NCBI GenBank assembly: GCA_002329325.1 | Contig: DCTX01000026.1 | Coordinates: 51,911-84,273 of the forward strand | DNA from: Anaerolineales bacterium UBA1429 | GTDB lineage: Bacteria > Chloroflexota > Anaerolineae > UBA1429 | Direction of reading: 5' to 3' | Length of the DNA stretch: 32,363 nucleotides | Shown: positions 16,720-25,902 of the stretch, in pieces | Position numbering within the stretch: the stretch's first letter is position 1 | Layout: every line of letters starts with the position of its first letter | Notes under the pieces: model-generated | What the model saw: the letters and a program-made list of their open reading frames with translations, nothing else | Databases searched by the model: none | Told to the model about the DNA's origin: nothing | Position numbers and translations under genes: made by a program

Positions 16720-17829
16720 GTGTTTCGCCTGAAACCCGACTATGAGCAGAGCAAGCAACGCATCGAAGCCTTCTGGGAGCGAGAGGTGCTGGATCGCCCC
16801 GTGGTCCAGTTCGCCCTGGCCCGCCCGCCCATCGAGCAGGGGCCGCTGCCCACCTCGCGCCACACCACGGCCCGCGAGCGCTGGCTGGATGCCGAGTACC
16901 AGGCGCGGTGGCACCTGGCCGCCCTCTCCAACCAAGAGTTCCTGGGCGACACGTTGCCCGTGGCCATGCCCAATTTGGGGCCGGAGCTGTTCTCGGCTTT
17001 CTACGGCTGCCCCCTCCACTTTGGCGATTATGGCACAAGCTGGACGGAGCCGATCCTGCACGACTGGAGCCAGATGGACCAGATCCGGCTGGATCCGCAG
17101 AACCCGTACTTGCTCAAGCTCCACGAGATGACGGATGCCTTCTTGGAGATCGGGCGCGATACGTTCATCACCGGGATGACCGACTGGCACCCGGGGGGCG
17201 ACTGGCTGGCCGCCCTGCGCGATCCGGCGAACCTGGCCATGGACCTGATCCTGGAGCCCGAGGGGGTCAAGCGGCTGCTGGCCCGCGCCGAGGACGACTA
17301 CTTTGCCGTGTATGACGAGTTCTATGCCAAGCTGCGGTCCCACGGCCAGCCGATCACGACCTGGCTGTCGCTGCTGTCCGACGGCCGCTACTATGTGCCC
17401 TCCAACGACTTTGCGTTCATGATCTCGCCCGCCATGTTCCAGGAGTTCTTTCTGCCGGGGCTGGCCCGCGAGTGCCGCTTTCTGGAGCGCTCCATCTACC
17501 ATCTGGACGGCCCCGGCGCCTTGCGACACCTGGATGCCATCCTCTCCATCCCCGAGCTGGACGCGGTCCAGTGGGTGTACGGCGCGGGGAACGAGGGGTT
17601 TCAGCGCTGGGTCGAGGTATACCGGCGCATCCAGGCAGCGGAAAAGGGCGTCGAGGTGATCTGCTCCTACGACGAGGTGGACGCGGTGATGGCGACTCTT
17701 TCGCCCAGGGGCCTGTACCTCAACGTCGAAAGGGTGCCGAACCGAGCCGCGGGCCTGGACATGCTGGCGCGCCTGACGCGTTGGTGCGCCGGGCAGAGCT
17801 GGCCGGGCGCTGAGCTGGGCGCGGGCTAG
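16720..17829 (+). CDS. Uroporphyrinogen decarboxylase-like (URO-D superfamily) protein
   Basis: 369 aa in the URO-D superfamily of TIM barrels, which includes haem-pathway decarboxylases and corrinoid methyltransferases. The fit is by overall pattern: FWEREVLDRPVVQFALARP at the start, MTDWHPGGDWLAALRDP, MFQEFFLPGLARECRFL, YHLDGPGALRHLDAIL and the C-terminal LSPRGLYLNVE. The HxC zinc motif of MtaA-type methyltransferases is replaced by HLDG, and I do not see the N-terminal Arg-rich motif of true HemE, so neither haem synthesis nor standard corrinoid chemistry should be assumed. The start is GTG 16720 with AGGAG 5 nt upstream. It precedes a GH4 glycosidase and a sugar isomerase-like gene, hinting at carbohydrate metabolism. 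A distant relative is at 24782-25870. Confidence 0.75.
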   Translation: MFRLKPDYEQSKQRIEAFWEREVLDRPVVQFALARPPIEQGPLPTSRHTTARERWLDAEYQARWHLAALSNQEFLGDTLPVAMPNLGPELFSAFYGCPLHFGDYGTSWTEPILHDWSQMDQIRLDPQNPYLLKLHEMTDAFLEIGRDTFITGMTDWHPGGDWLAALRDPANLAMDLILEPEGVKRLLARAEDDYFAVYDEFYAKLRSHGQPITTWLSLLSDGRYYVPSNDFAFMISPAMFQEFFLPGLARECRFLERSIYHLDGPGALRHLDAILSIPELDAVQWVYGAGNEGFQRWVEVYRRIQAAEKGVEVICSYDEVDAVMATLSPRGLYLNVERVPNRAAGLDMLARLTRWCAGQSWPGAELGAG

Positions 17830-17830
17830 A

Positions 17831-17858
17831 TGGACATGGGCCACGCCCCTTCTATACT
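17831..17858 (+). promoter_or_regulatory. Promoter of the GH4 gene
   Basis: TGGACA (17831-17836, 5 of 6 matches), a 16-bp spacer and TATACT (17853-17858), immediately after the URO-D-like stop codon. Start near 17865. A second -10-like TACAAT (17913-17918) has no good -35. Confidence 0.55.
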
Positions 17859-17867
17859 GAGTCACAC

Positions 17868-17886
17868 GGCAGCCTGTGTGGCTGCC
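17868..17886 (+). other. Hairpin at the 5' end of the GH4 transcript
   Basis: GGCAGCC-TGTGT-GGCTGCC is a perfect 7-bp inverted repeat. It falls just after the predicted start of the GH4 transcript, and 38 nt after the URO-D-like stop. It could be a terminator for the upstream gene, a 5' mRNA stabiliser or an operator; no T-run follows. Confidence 0.45.
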
Positions 17887-17948
17887 TACGTTTCGCCGTT
17901 TCGTTGCGCGCATACAATGGGAACCCGTTCGGGAAGGAGCTAGCGGAG

Positions 17949-19367
17949 ATGATCAAGATCGCGATGATCGGCGCGGGCAGCATCGGTTTCACCCGCCGCT
18001 TGATGATGGACATCCTGGCGGTGGAGGAGCTGCGAGATACCGAGTTCCGCTTTATGGATATCAGCGCCGAGAACCTGGAGATGGTCACCAACCTCAGCCG
18101 CAAGATGATCGCCGACAACGGCCTGGCGGCGACCATCGTCCCGACCATGAGCCAGCGTGAGGCCATCGCGGGCGCCGACTATGTCTTCTGCATGGCCCGG
18201 GTGGGCGGGCTGGAGGCGTTCGGCTACGATGTCGAGATCCCACTCAAGTACGGCGTGGACCAGTGCGTGGGCGATACCCTGGGGCCCGGCGGCGTCTTTT
18301 ATGCCCTGCGCACCATCCCCGTCCTGCTCGATATCGCCCGCGACATGCGCGAGCTGGCCCCCCAGGCCCTGCTGCTCAACTACTCCAACCCCATGGCGAT
18401 GAACTCGTGGGCGGTGCGCCGCGCCGGCGGCGTGTTCTACGTGGGGCTGTGCCACGGCGTGCAGGGCGGCCACCATCTCATCGCCCAGGCCCTGGGTCTG
18501 CCGCCCGACGAGGTGGACTATGTCTGCGCGGGGATCAACCACCAGACCTGGTACATCCAGGTGACCCACCAGGGCCGCGACATGCTGCCCTTCTTGTACG
18601 AGGCCATCTCCCGACATCCCGAGATCGCGCCGCGCGAGCCCGCCCGCCTGGACGTGCTCAAACGCTTTGGCTACTTTTCCACCGAATCCAACGGCCACTT
18701 TTCCGAGTACGTGCCCTGGTATCGCAAGCGCCCGGGCGAGCTGGCGCGCTGGATCCACCCGGACAACTGGATCGATGGGCCCACGGCGGGCTACCTGAAC
18801 CATTGCCGGGCCATGGCCAATGAGTACCGCGAGATGTACCCCAAGTGGCTCAGCGGGGAGGCCGCGTACATCCACCTGGGCGAGCGCTCCTCCGAGCACG
18901 GCTCGTACATCATCGAGGCCCTGGAGACGGGCCGCACCTACCGCGGGCATTTCAACGTGGGCAACCGGGGCATGATCCCCAACCTGCCCGAGGACTGCAC
19001 CATCGAGATCCCCGGCTATGTGGACCGCAACGGCCTGCACCCGACCTACGTGGGCCCGCTGCCCGAGCCGTGCGCCGCCACTTGCCGCGCCAGCATCAAC
19101 GTCCAGCGCATGGCCGTCCAGGCGGCCCTGACCGGCGACCGCGACCTGGTCAAGCTGGCGGTGCTGCATGATCCCCTGACGGCGGCGGTGTGCAACCCCG
19201 ATGAAATCTGGGCCATGTGCGACGAAATGTTCGAGGCGCTGGCCCCCTGGCTGCCCCAGTTCAACGGCGAGGGCCGCACCTGGGGCGACATCCCGAGCCC
19301 CAACCACGGCGCGTTGCGCATCGTCCACGACGCGGGGGATTGGCGCCCGTCGAGCCTGAGCCGCTAG
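17949..19367 (+). CDS. Glycoside hydrolase family 4 (alpha-galactosidase/glucosidase type)
   Basis: 472 aa GH4 enzyme, a family that cleaves alpha- or beta-glycosides by an NAD- and Mn-dependent oxidation-elimination route. The N-terminal Rossmann loop is IAMIGAGSIGF; NYSNPMAMNSW, the metal-binding GLCHGVQGGHH (C168, H169) and AGINHQTW (H198) are the family core. This CHGVQGG/GINHQ version resembles MelA/AglA alpha-galactosidases and alpha-glucuronidases more than 6-phospho-glycosidases, which usually carry CN.P; the exact sugar is unresolved. It is cytoplasmic with no signal peptide, so substrates must be imported; no transporter is in the window. The ATG at 17949 follows AAGGAGCTAGCGGAG. 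The isomerase-like gene follows after 40 nt. Confidence 0.92.
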   Translation: MIKIAMIGAGSIGFTRRLMMDILAVEELRDTEFRFMDISAENLEMVTNLSRKMIADNGLAATIVPTMSQREAIAGADYVFCMARVGGLEAFGYDVEIPLKYGVDQCVGDTLGPGGVFYALRTIPVLLDIARDMRELAPQALLLNYSNPMAMNSWAVRRAGGVFYVGLCHGVQGGHHLIAQALGLPPDEVDYVCAGINHQTWYIQVTHQGRDMLPFLYEAISRHPEIAPREPARLDVLKRFGYFSTESNGHFSEYVPWYRKRPGELARWIHPDNWIDGPTAGYLNHCRAMANEYREMYPKWLSGEAAYIHLGERSSEHGSYIIEALETGRTYRGHFNVGNRGMIPNLPEDCTIEIPGYVDRNGLHPTYVGPLPEPCAATCRASINVQRMAVQAALTGDRDLVKLAVLHDPLTAAVCNPDEIWAMCDEMFEALAPWLPQFNGEGRTWGDIPSPNHGALRIVHDAGDWRPSSLSR

Positions 19368-19407
19368 CACGCATTCTAGAACACCACAGAGCAAGGGGGA
19401 TGGGGCC

Positions 19408-20256
19408 ATGGAATTGGGCATGATCCTGGGAGAGCTGCAGCGTCCCACGCTCGATGAGCTCTTGCAGGCCGTCAGAGGGTACGGGTTCACGCAGATCCAG
19501 TTCGGCTATGGCTCCGTCTGTGGGAGCGCCATGCCCCCCAGGCTGGAGCCAGAGTTCGTCCAGGATATCCGCCGGCGGGCGGCCGCCAACGGGATCGAGA
19601 TCGCCGCCGTCAGCGGCACCTTTAACATGATCCACCCCGACCCCGCCGTCCGGGATGTCGGCCTCGAGAGGCTGGAGGTGATCGCGGAGGCCTGCCAATA
19701 TCTGGGCTGCGGTTTCGTCACCCTGTGCACAGGGACGCGGAACCTGGAGAGCATGTGGCGCTGGCATGCCGACAACCAGACCCAGGCTGCCTGGGACGAC
19801 CTGCTCGTCTCCATGGAGAGGGCGCTGGCTATCGCCGAGAGGCATGGGGTCGTCCTGGGCATCGAGTGCGAGGCCAGCAACGTCGTCAACACGCCCGAAC
19901 GCGCCAGGCGGCTGCTGGACACCTTCGCCTCGCCCCGGCTCAAGATCATCATGGACGTCGCCAATCTCTTCCAGAGGGGCCAGGCCAGGGCGGAGAACGT
20001 CCGCCCGATCATGGACAACGCCTTTGCCCTCCTGGGCGATGACATCGGGCTGGCCCACGGCAAGGACATCCAGGCGGGCGAGGGACTCGCGTTCACCCAT
20101 GCCGGCAACGGGATCCTGGATTTCGGCTACTATGTAGAGAAGCTGCAGGCCTGCGGCTACCCAGGGGCCATGGTGCTGCACGGCATCAAGGAGGAGCGCT
20201 ACATGGCCGAGAGCGTCTCCTTTGTGCGCAACATCCTGGCCAGGCGCGCCCCCTAA
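19408..20256 (+). CDS. Sugar phosphate isomerase/epimerase-like TIM barrel
   Basis: 282 aa AP-endonuclease-2-type TIM barrel, the fold of xylose isomerases, inosose dehydratases and hexulose epimerases. It starts MELGMILGELQRPTLDELLQ. The metal-binding carboxylates expected on successive strands can be seen as LGIECEASNVV, KIIMDVANLF, LAHGKDI and VLHGIKEERY, with His residues alongside. The specific substrate is not deducible. It lies 40 nt after the GH4 gene with no terminator between and a GGGGGATGGGG purine stretch before the ATG, so it is likely cotranscribed and would act on the released sugar or its oxidised form. Confidence 0.85.
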   Translation: MELGMILGELQRPTLDELLQAVRGYGFTQIQFGYGSVCGSAMPPRLEPEFVQDIRRRAAANGIEIAAVSGTFNMIHPDPAVRDVGLERLEVIAEACQYLGCGFVTLCTGTRNLESMWRWHADNQTQAAWDDLLVSMERALAIAERHGVVLGIECEASNVVNTPERARRLLDTFASPRLKIIMDVANLFQRGQARAENVRPIMDNAFALLGDDIGLAHGKDIQAGEGLAFTHAGNGILDFGYYVEKLQACGYPGAMVLHGIKEERYMAESVSFVRNILARRAP

Positions 20257-20287
20257 CACGAGCATCGCCGCGGGGGAAAGGGCCATC

Positions 20288-20305
20288 GCGCCTGGCCCCA
20301 GGCGC
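20288..20305. terminator. Stem-loop between convergent genes
   Basis: GCGCCTGG and CCAGGCGC separated by 2 nt (effectively a 7-bp stem with a 4-nt loop), between the isomerase-like gene and the minus-strand flavoprotein gene. No T-run on either side. Confidence 0.45.
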
Positions 20306-20320
20306 CCTCGGGCATGGGGT

Positions 20321-20902
20321 CTAGGGTCTCGCCTTGACCGCTGCTGCCATGCGGCGCGCCAGGTTGGCCACCGTCTGCAGGCCCAGCTCGTCTTCGGCGG
20401 CCCGCCCCACGATGGCCGCCCCTGAGTGGCTGAAGCGCGGGCCGTCGGCCAGGGCGTACATGTCTTGCTGCAGGATGAACGTCTGCATGTTCTGCAGAGT
20501 CAACTCCTGGCCGCCGTTGCGGAACCCGCCGCAGGCGATGCCCGCCCCCACCTTGCCGCTCAACTCAAAGCGGCTGCCTGCCCGAAAGAGCACGGTGCGA
20601 TCCATCATCACCTTCATCTGGCCGGTGACCATGCCCATATAGACGGGCGAGGCCAGGATCAGACCGTCGCAGGCGCGGAGCGCGTCGTACAGCGACGTCA
20701 TGTCATCGTCATGCACGCAGGCGCCGGAGCGGCAGGCAAAGCAGCCATCGCACAGGGCGATATCCAGGTCGGCCAGGGCCACATAGCGGGTACGGACCCC
20801 CTCCTGCTCCAGGATCGCCATGGCGTGGCGCAAGGCATAGGCAGTGTTGCCCTCGCGGTGGGGGCTGCCGTTGATCCCCAGAACCAGCTTGGCGCCCGTC
20901 AT
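20321..20902 (-). CDS. Iron-sulfur flavoprotein / NADPH-dependent FMN reductase family
   Basis: 193 aa flavodoxin-like redox protein. LVLGINGSPHREGNTA is the FMN phosphate loop of the NADPH-dependent FMN reductase family. A compact cysteine cluster follows at C51, C54, C57 and C62 (CDGCFACRSGAC), which matches the CX2CX2CX4-7C motif of Isf-type iron-sulfur flavoproteins carrying a [4Fe-4S] cluster. LILASPVYMGMVTGQMKVMMDR is the second flavin-binding segment. Its ATG overlaps the stop of the upstream SDR gene by 4 nt (ATGA), so the two are translationally coupled and probably work together. Electron partner unknown. Confidence 0.9.
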   Translation of the reverse strand: MTGAKLVLGINGSPHREGNTAYALRHAMAILEQEGVRTRYVALADLDIALCDGCFACRSGACVHDDDMTSLYDALRACDGLILASPVYMGMVTGQMKVMMDRTVLFRAGSRFELSGKVGAGIACGGFRNGGQELTLQNMQTFILQQDMYALADGPRFSHSGAAIVGRAAEDELGLQTVANLARRMAAAVKARP

Positions 20903-21708
20903 GAGGCCAACCAGCCGCCATCCACCGGCAGCACGTGCCCGTTGACCAGGTCCGAGGCCGCCGACGCGAGGAACACCACGGGGCCGAACAGATCCTCCAG
21001 CTCGCCGGGGCGCTTCATGGCGATGCGGCTCAGGATCCAGGCGCGGGTGGCGGGGTCGTCCAGGCTGGGGGCCGCCATGGCCGTGCGGGTGAACACCGGG
21101 GCGATGGCGTTGACGTTGATCCCCTTGGGGCCCCACTCGATGGCCATGGAGTGGGTCAACTGATTCACGGCGCCTTTGCTGGGGGCATAGGCGGCATCCT
21201 GGGCGCGCCCCTGGAACCCACGCACCGACGAGACGTTGATGATCTTGCCCTTGCCCTGAGCCAGCATCACCCGCGCGGCGTGCTTGCCGCACAGGAACAC
21301 CGATTTCAGGTTCACGTCCATCACCCGCTGCCACGCCTCCAGATCGAACTCGGCGATGGGCTGCAGGTGCACGATCCCCTGGCTGTTGACCAGGATGTCC
21401 AGGCGGCCGTAGGTCTCGGTCACGCGGCGGATCATCTCCTCGACCTGGGGTTCCTGGGTGGCGTCCACCGCCAGGCTGGCGCCCTTGCGGCCCAGCCGGC
21501 AGATCGCCTCCTCGGTCTCCTTCAGGCCTTGGGGGCCGCGGCTGGCGACGCACACATCGGCGCCGGCGGCGGCCAGCGCCAGGGCCATGGCCTGCCCCAG
21601 GCCCTTGGTGCCCCCCACCACCAGCGCGGCGCGCCCCGTCAGGTCAAAGAGCGAGGGCGTGCGGCGGGCCATCTCCACCAGGTTTGCTAGCTGCGCATGA
21701 TCTGTCAC
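20899..21708 (-). CDS. SDR-family oxidoreductase (gluconate 5-dehydrogenase-like)
   Basis: 269 aa classical short-chain dehydrogenase. The cofactor loop is GGTKGLG (residues 32-38), the NNAG motif appears as NSQG, and the catalytic Ser-Tyr-Lys set is S161, Y174 and K178. The ending NGHVLPVDGGW is typical. It resembles gluconate 5-dehydrogenase/2-deoxygluconate 3-dehydrogenase-like members, so a sugar-acid substrate is plausible. Start: an ATG at 21729 lies only ~8 nt after the predicted transcript start and has no Shine-Dalgarno. A GTG at 21708 lies 9 nt after AGGGAGAG and is preferred; the difference is 7 residues outside the conserved domain. It is followed by the coupled flavoprotein gene. 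Confidence 0.9.
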   Translation of the reverse strand: MTDHAQLANLVEMARRTPSLFDLTGRAALVVGGTKGLGQAMALALAAAGADVCVASRGPQGLKETEEAICRLGRKGASLAVDATQEPQVEEMIRRVTETYGRLDILVNSQGIVHLQPIAEFDLEAWQRVMDVNLKSVFLCGKHAARVMLAQGKGKIINVSSVRGFQGRAQDAAYAPSKGAVNQLTHSMAIEWGPKGINVNAIAPVFTRTAMAAPSLDDPATRAWILSRIAMKRPGELEDLFGPVVFLASAASDLVNGHVLPVDGGWLAS

Positions 21709-21743
21709 AGGTACCGTCTCTCCCTTCATCAGTTGCCTGCGGG

Positions 21744-21772
21744 ATTCTAGGCGGGGGCAGGCGGCGCGTCAA
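21744..21772 (-). promoter_or_regulatory. Promoter of the SDR-flavoprotein operon
   Basis: Minus strand: TTGACG (plus 21767-21772), a 17-bp spacer and TAGAAT (plus 21744-21749). Start near 21737, which favours GTG 21708 over ATG 21729 as start codon of the SDR gene. Confidence 0.65.
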
Positions 21773-21789
21773 GATGGGGGCAGGGCGAT

Positions 21790-21819
21790 TTGGTCGCCCG
21801 AGCCACGGGCGCCTATAAT
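21790..21819 (+). promoter_or_regulatory. Promoter of the PhnP-like gene
   Basis: TTGGTC (21790-21795), an 18-bp spacer and a perfect TATAAT (21814-21819). It is divergent from the SDR promoter; the predicted start near 21826 leaves a ~43-nt leader. Confidence 0.6.
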
Positions 21820-21868
21820 GACGCGGCTTGCCCGAATTCAGCCGCGAGATCGCCCTTGGGGAGTTGTT

Positions 21869-22660
21869 ATGCGCATCACCATGCTCGGAACCGGCACGTC
21901 CCACGGCGTGCCCATGCTCGATTGCATGCTGTCCGAATACGCCCGCTGTCCGCACGACGTCTGTCGCAAGGCCCAGAGCGACCCGCGCTACCGGCGCACC
22001 CGCGCCTCGATACTGGTGCAGACCGACGAGATCCATCTCTTGATCGATACGTCACAGGACTTTCGCGAGCAGATGATCGCCAACCGGGTGGCCCGCATTG
22101 ATGCGGTGCTGTATACTCACGGCCACGCCGATCACATCTATGGCCTGCCCGACATCCGCTCCTACTCGCGGCGCGGGCCCCTGGACATCTATGGCTCCGA
22201 CGAGACTCTGGGCATCCTGCGCGGCGCCTTTGACTATGTGTTCTGCCCGCCGGAGTACGTGGGCGGAGGCATCCCCAGCCTGACCGCTCACGAGCTGGAT
22301 GACGGCTGTCGCCTGGGGGACCTGACCATCGAGACGATCCCCGTGGAGCACGGGTCTCTGGCGGGTTGCCAGGGATACCGCCTGAACGACGTGGCCTACA
22401 TCCCTGATGTCAAGACCATCCCCCCCGAATCGCTAGCGCGCCTGGGCAACCTGGACCTCCTGATCCTGAACTGCCTGCGCCAGCGCCCTCACGCGGGCCA
22501 TCTCTCGCTGGAGGAGAGCCTGGCCTACGCCGAGCAGATCGCGCCCAAGCGCTGCCTGCTGACCCATGTGGCCCACGACATCGATTTCGAGGTGGAGACG
22601 CCCCATCTCCCCGAGTGGATCCGCTTTGCCCACGATGGACAGGTCGTGACGGTCGACTAG
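21869..22660 (+). CDS. PhnP-like metallo-beta-lactamase-fold phosphodiesterase
   Basis: 263 aa metallo-beta-lactamase-fold hydrolase. MRITMLGTGTSHGVPM is the start of PhnP/RNase Z-like proteins, and THGHADHIYGLPDIR (H84, H86, D88, H89) binds the two catalytic metals; later His residues are in VEHGS, HAGHL and LTHVAHD. C19, C27 and C32 in the loop after the first strand recall the structural zinc site of PhnP. PhnP opens 5-phosphoribosyl 1,2-cyclic phosphate in phosphonate breakdown, but no other phn gene is here, so the substrate may be another cyclic phosphodiester. ATG 21869 is 8 nt after GGGGAG. RNase J, another member of the fold, follows but has its own promoter. Confidence 0.85.
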   Translation: MRITMLGTGTSHGVPMLDCMLSEYARCPHDVCRKAQSDPRYRRTRASILVQTDEIHLLIDTSQDFREQMIANRVARIDAVLYTHGHADHIYGLPDIRSYSRRGPLDIYGSDETLGILRGAFDYVFCPPEYVGGGIPSLTAHELDDGCRLGDLTIETIPVEHGSLAGCQGYRLNDVAYIPDVKTIPPESLARLGNLDLLILNCLRQRPHAGHLSLEESLAYAEQIAPKRCLLTHVAHDIDFEVETPHLPEWIRFAHDGQVVTVD

Positions 22661-22695
22661 CCCGCCATCCCGCGCCGGCAGAGCGCACCGATGAT

Positions 22696-22724
22696 TTGGA
22701 GTTGGCGGCCTGTTGACGTATAAT
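22696..22724 (+). promoter_or_regulatory. Promoter of the RNase J leader
   Basis: TTGGAG (22696-22701), a 17-bp spacer and a perfect TATAAT (22719-22724). Start near 22731, 172 nt before the RNase J ATG and upstream of an intrinsic terminator. Confidence 0.7.
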
Positions 22725-22730
22725 CATCGC

Positions 22731-22864
22731 AGTAAGCAAGTGGGCAGGAGTCTGGTTGCGTTCTCAATGTTGGAATGCCTGCCCGAACCGTGTATATGAC
22801 AGCTATCGAAGGCAAGTGCGCACCTGACCGCCCCTCGCGTAGCGAACGGGCGGTTTCTTTTTTT
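22731..22864 (+). ncRNA. Candidate attenuator/small RNA leading RNase J
   Basis: About 134 nt between a good promoter and a strong intrinsic terminator, all ahead of the RNase J start. The first part folds as a hairpin: GGGCAGG (22742-22748) pairs with CCTGCCC (22778-22784), and an inner stem CGTTC (22759-22763) pairs with GAATG (22773-22777), with a one-sided bulge at 22749-22758. GGTT in the bulge (22754-22757) is complementary to AACC just after the stem (22786-22789), so a pseudoknot is possible. A ~37-nt linker containing palindromic GTGCGCAC follows, then the terminator. It could be a riboswitch-like attenuator, autoregulation by RNase J, or a free small RNA. I do not recognise the class. 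Confidence 0.6.
22827..22864 (+). terminator. Intrinsic terminator in the RNase J leader
   Basis: ACCGCCC (22827-22833) pairs with GGGCGGT (22848-22854), extended inward by TCGC/GCGA around a GTA loop, and followed by TTTCTTTTTTTT. It is the most complete intrinsic terminator on the plus strand here. It ends 38 nt before the RNase J ATG, so full-length mRNA must read through it. Confidence 0.9.
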
Positions 22865-22902
22865 GTATGCGTGAATCACGCAAGAGCGAGGACAATGTGT
22901 CT

Positions 22903-24564
<1,662 letters not shown>

Positions 24565-24573
24565 GGGATCAGG

Positions 24574-24656
24574 GGCGCCAGCTGCGGCGCCGCTATCTGA
24601 CCTCCTCTCGTGGCACAAGCAGTCAGTTGTTGGGGCGGCGCGTGCGTCGCCCCAAC
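24574..24656 (+). terminator. Two tandem hairpins after RNase J
   Basis: The 217-nt gap after RNase J holds two perfect inverted repeats: GGCGCC-AGCTGC-GGCGCC (24574-24591) and a 9-bp stem GTTGGGGCG/CGCCCCAAC (24629-24637 with 24648-24656). Neither has a T-run. They may terminate or protect the rnj transcript. The rest of the gap (24657-24781) shows only the Shine-Dalgarno of the next gene and no clear promoter. Confidence 0.5.
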
Positions 24657-24781
24657 CCGCCGGAGGCTTGCGCCGCCCTCCCTGGCCCCCTTGCGCCCGC
24701 CTGGCGCTAGACGTCCGTCCCCTTGCGTGGTAGCATGGCCGCGAGTCGCTTTCGGCCCGCCGCCACGGCAGGAGGATGCCT

Positions 24782-25870
24782 ATGGCCTCGACCTACCCCT
24801 TTGGCAATGACCCCGCCAAGGTCGCCCGCTACCGCGCCTTCTGGGCGCGAGAGGCGGCGGAGCGCCCCTTGGTGGGCTTTTCCTTCAAGACTTGGTTCCC
24901 CCTGCAAGAGTTCGCGGCCAGCGCCGCCTGGCAGGATCGCGCATATCTCACGCCCGACATGGTCGAGCCGGAGGCCTTCCTGGACGATCAGGAGCGGCTG
25001 CTGCGCGAGGGCGAGATCATCGAGGATGACATCCTGCGGGGGGCCACCCCCTCTCAGGCCGTGCCCTGGCTGGATGGCATGCTGGGCGGCAGGCTGCGCA
25101 TCCTGCCGGGCAGCATCCTGGGCGAGGAGCGCTGCTTGCCCTGGGATGAGCTGGAGCGCCTGGGGCTGGATCACGCGCACCCCTGGTTTCAGGTCTACAT
25201 GGCCTTTGTCTCGGCGCTGGTGCGCCGCGCCGACGGGCGCTTTCCCGTGAGCCACGGCACCCTCCACGGCCCCTCGGACATGGCTGCCTCGCTGCGCGGC
25301 CACAGCCAGAGCGTCATGGACCTGCTGGAGGAGCCGGGCCGCGCCCGCGCCCTGCTGGAGCGCATGGCAGACATCTTTCGCGAGATCACCCAGGAGGCAT
25401 GGCGGCGCATCCCGCTCTATCACGGCGGCTACTTTGATGGTCAGTACCAGCTTTGGTCGCCGGGCCCCATCATCCGCATGCAAGAGGACGCCACGGGGCT
25501 CTATTCGCCCCGCCTCTACCGCCGGTTCCTGCAGCCGGTGGATCGGGCGTTGGCGAGCCACTTTGCCTGCGCCTTTATCCATCTACACTCGACCTCCATG
25601 TTCCTGCTGGACGCCTTTCTGGAGATCGAGGAGATCCGCTGCTTTGAGGTCAACTATGAGCTGATTTCGGGCGGACCGCCGGTGGCGGGCATGCTGCCCT
25701 ACTGGCGGCGCATCCAGGAGGCGGGGCGCCCGCTGCTGATCCGGGGCTCCTTCACGCCCGACGAGGCCCGCGAGCTGATGGACGGCCTGGACCCCCGCGG
25801 GCTGTACCTGTATATCATGGTCGAGGATCGGCAAGAGATCGAGGCCCTGAGGCCGGCTTTGGGGATGTAG
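24782..25870 (+). CDS. URO-D superfamily protein (second, divergent copy)
   Basis: 362 aa. The start YPFGNDPAKVARYRAFWAREAAERPLVGFSF has the same design as the protein at 16720 (an N-terminal helix, then FW-RE-----RPLV). The middle has SHGTLHGPSDMAASLRG and a LYRRFLQPVDRALASHF helix that corresponds to the MFQEFFLPGL region of the first. The late LDPRGLYLYIMVEDRQE matches the LSPRGLYLNVE ending. IHLHSTSMFLLD replaces the zinc-type HxC motif, so corrinoid chemistry is doubtful. GGAGG (24771-24775) touches an ATG at 24776 but lies 6 nt from ATG 24782, which I prefer. The CPBP gene follows 32 nt later. The substrate is unknown. Confidence 0.75.
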   Translation: MASTYPFGNDPAKVARYRAFWAREAAERPLVGFSFKTWFPLQEFAASAAWQDRAYLTPDMVEPEAFLDDQERLLREGEIIEDDILRGATPSQAVPWLDGMLGGRLRILPGSILGEERCLPWDELERLGLDHAHPWFQVYMAFVSALVRRADGRFPVSHGTLHGPSDMAASLRGHSQSVMDLLEEPGRARALLERMADIFREITQEAWRRIPLYHGGYFDGQYQLWSPGPIIRMQEDATGLYSPRLYRRFLQPVDRALASHFACAFIHLHSTSMFLLDAFLEIEEIRCFEVNYELISGGPPVAGMLPYWRRIQEAGRPLLIRGSFTPDEARELMDGLDPRGLYLYIMVEDRQEIEALRPALGM

Positions 25871-25902
25871 GCGCGATTCTACAAGAGCTGCATAGGAGAA
25901 GA

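Noticed and set aside
16357..17913. N-terminal extension of the hppA frame by over 500 codons
   Set aside because: The frame is open by chance, crosses the URO-D-like gene in antisense, and lies upstream of a strong promoter; the normal hppA N-terminus starts at 16356.
17940..19490. 516-codon open frame on the minus strand
   Set aside because: Antisense to the GH4 gene; no recognisable domain and shadow-like composition.
21709..21729. ATG at 21729 as start of the SDR gene
   Set aside because: It would lie about 8 nt from the predicted transcript start without a Shine-Dalgarno, while GTG 21708 has AGGGAGAG at 9 nt.
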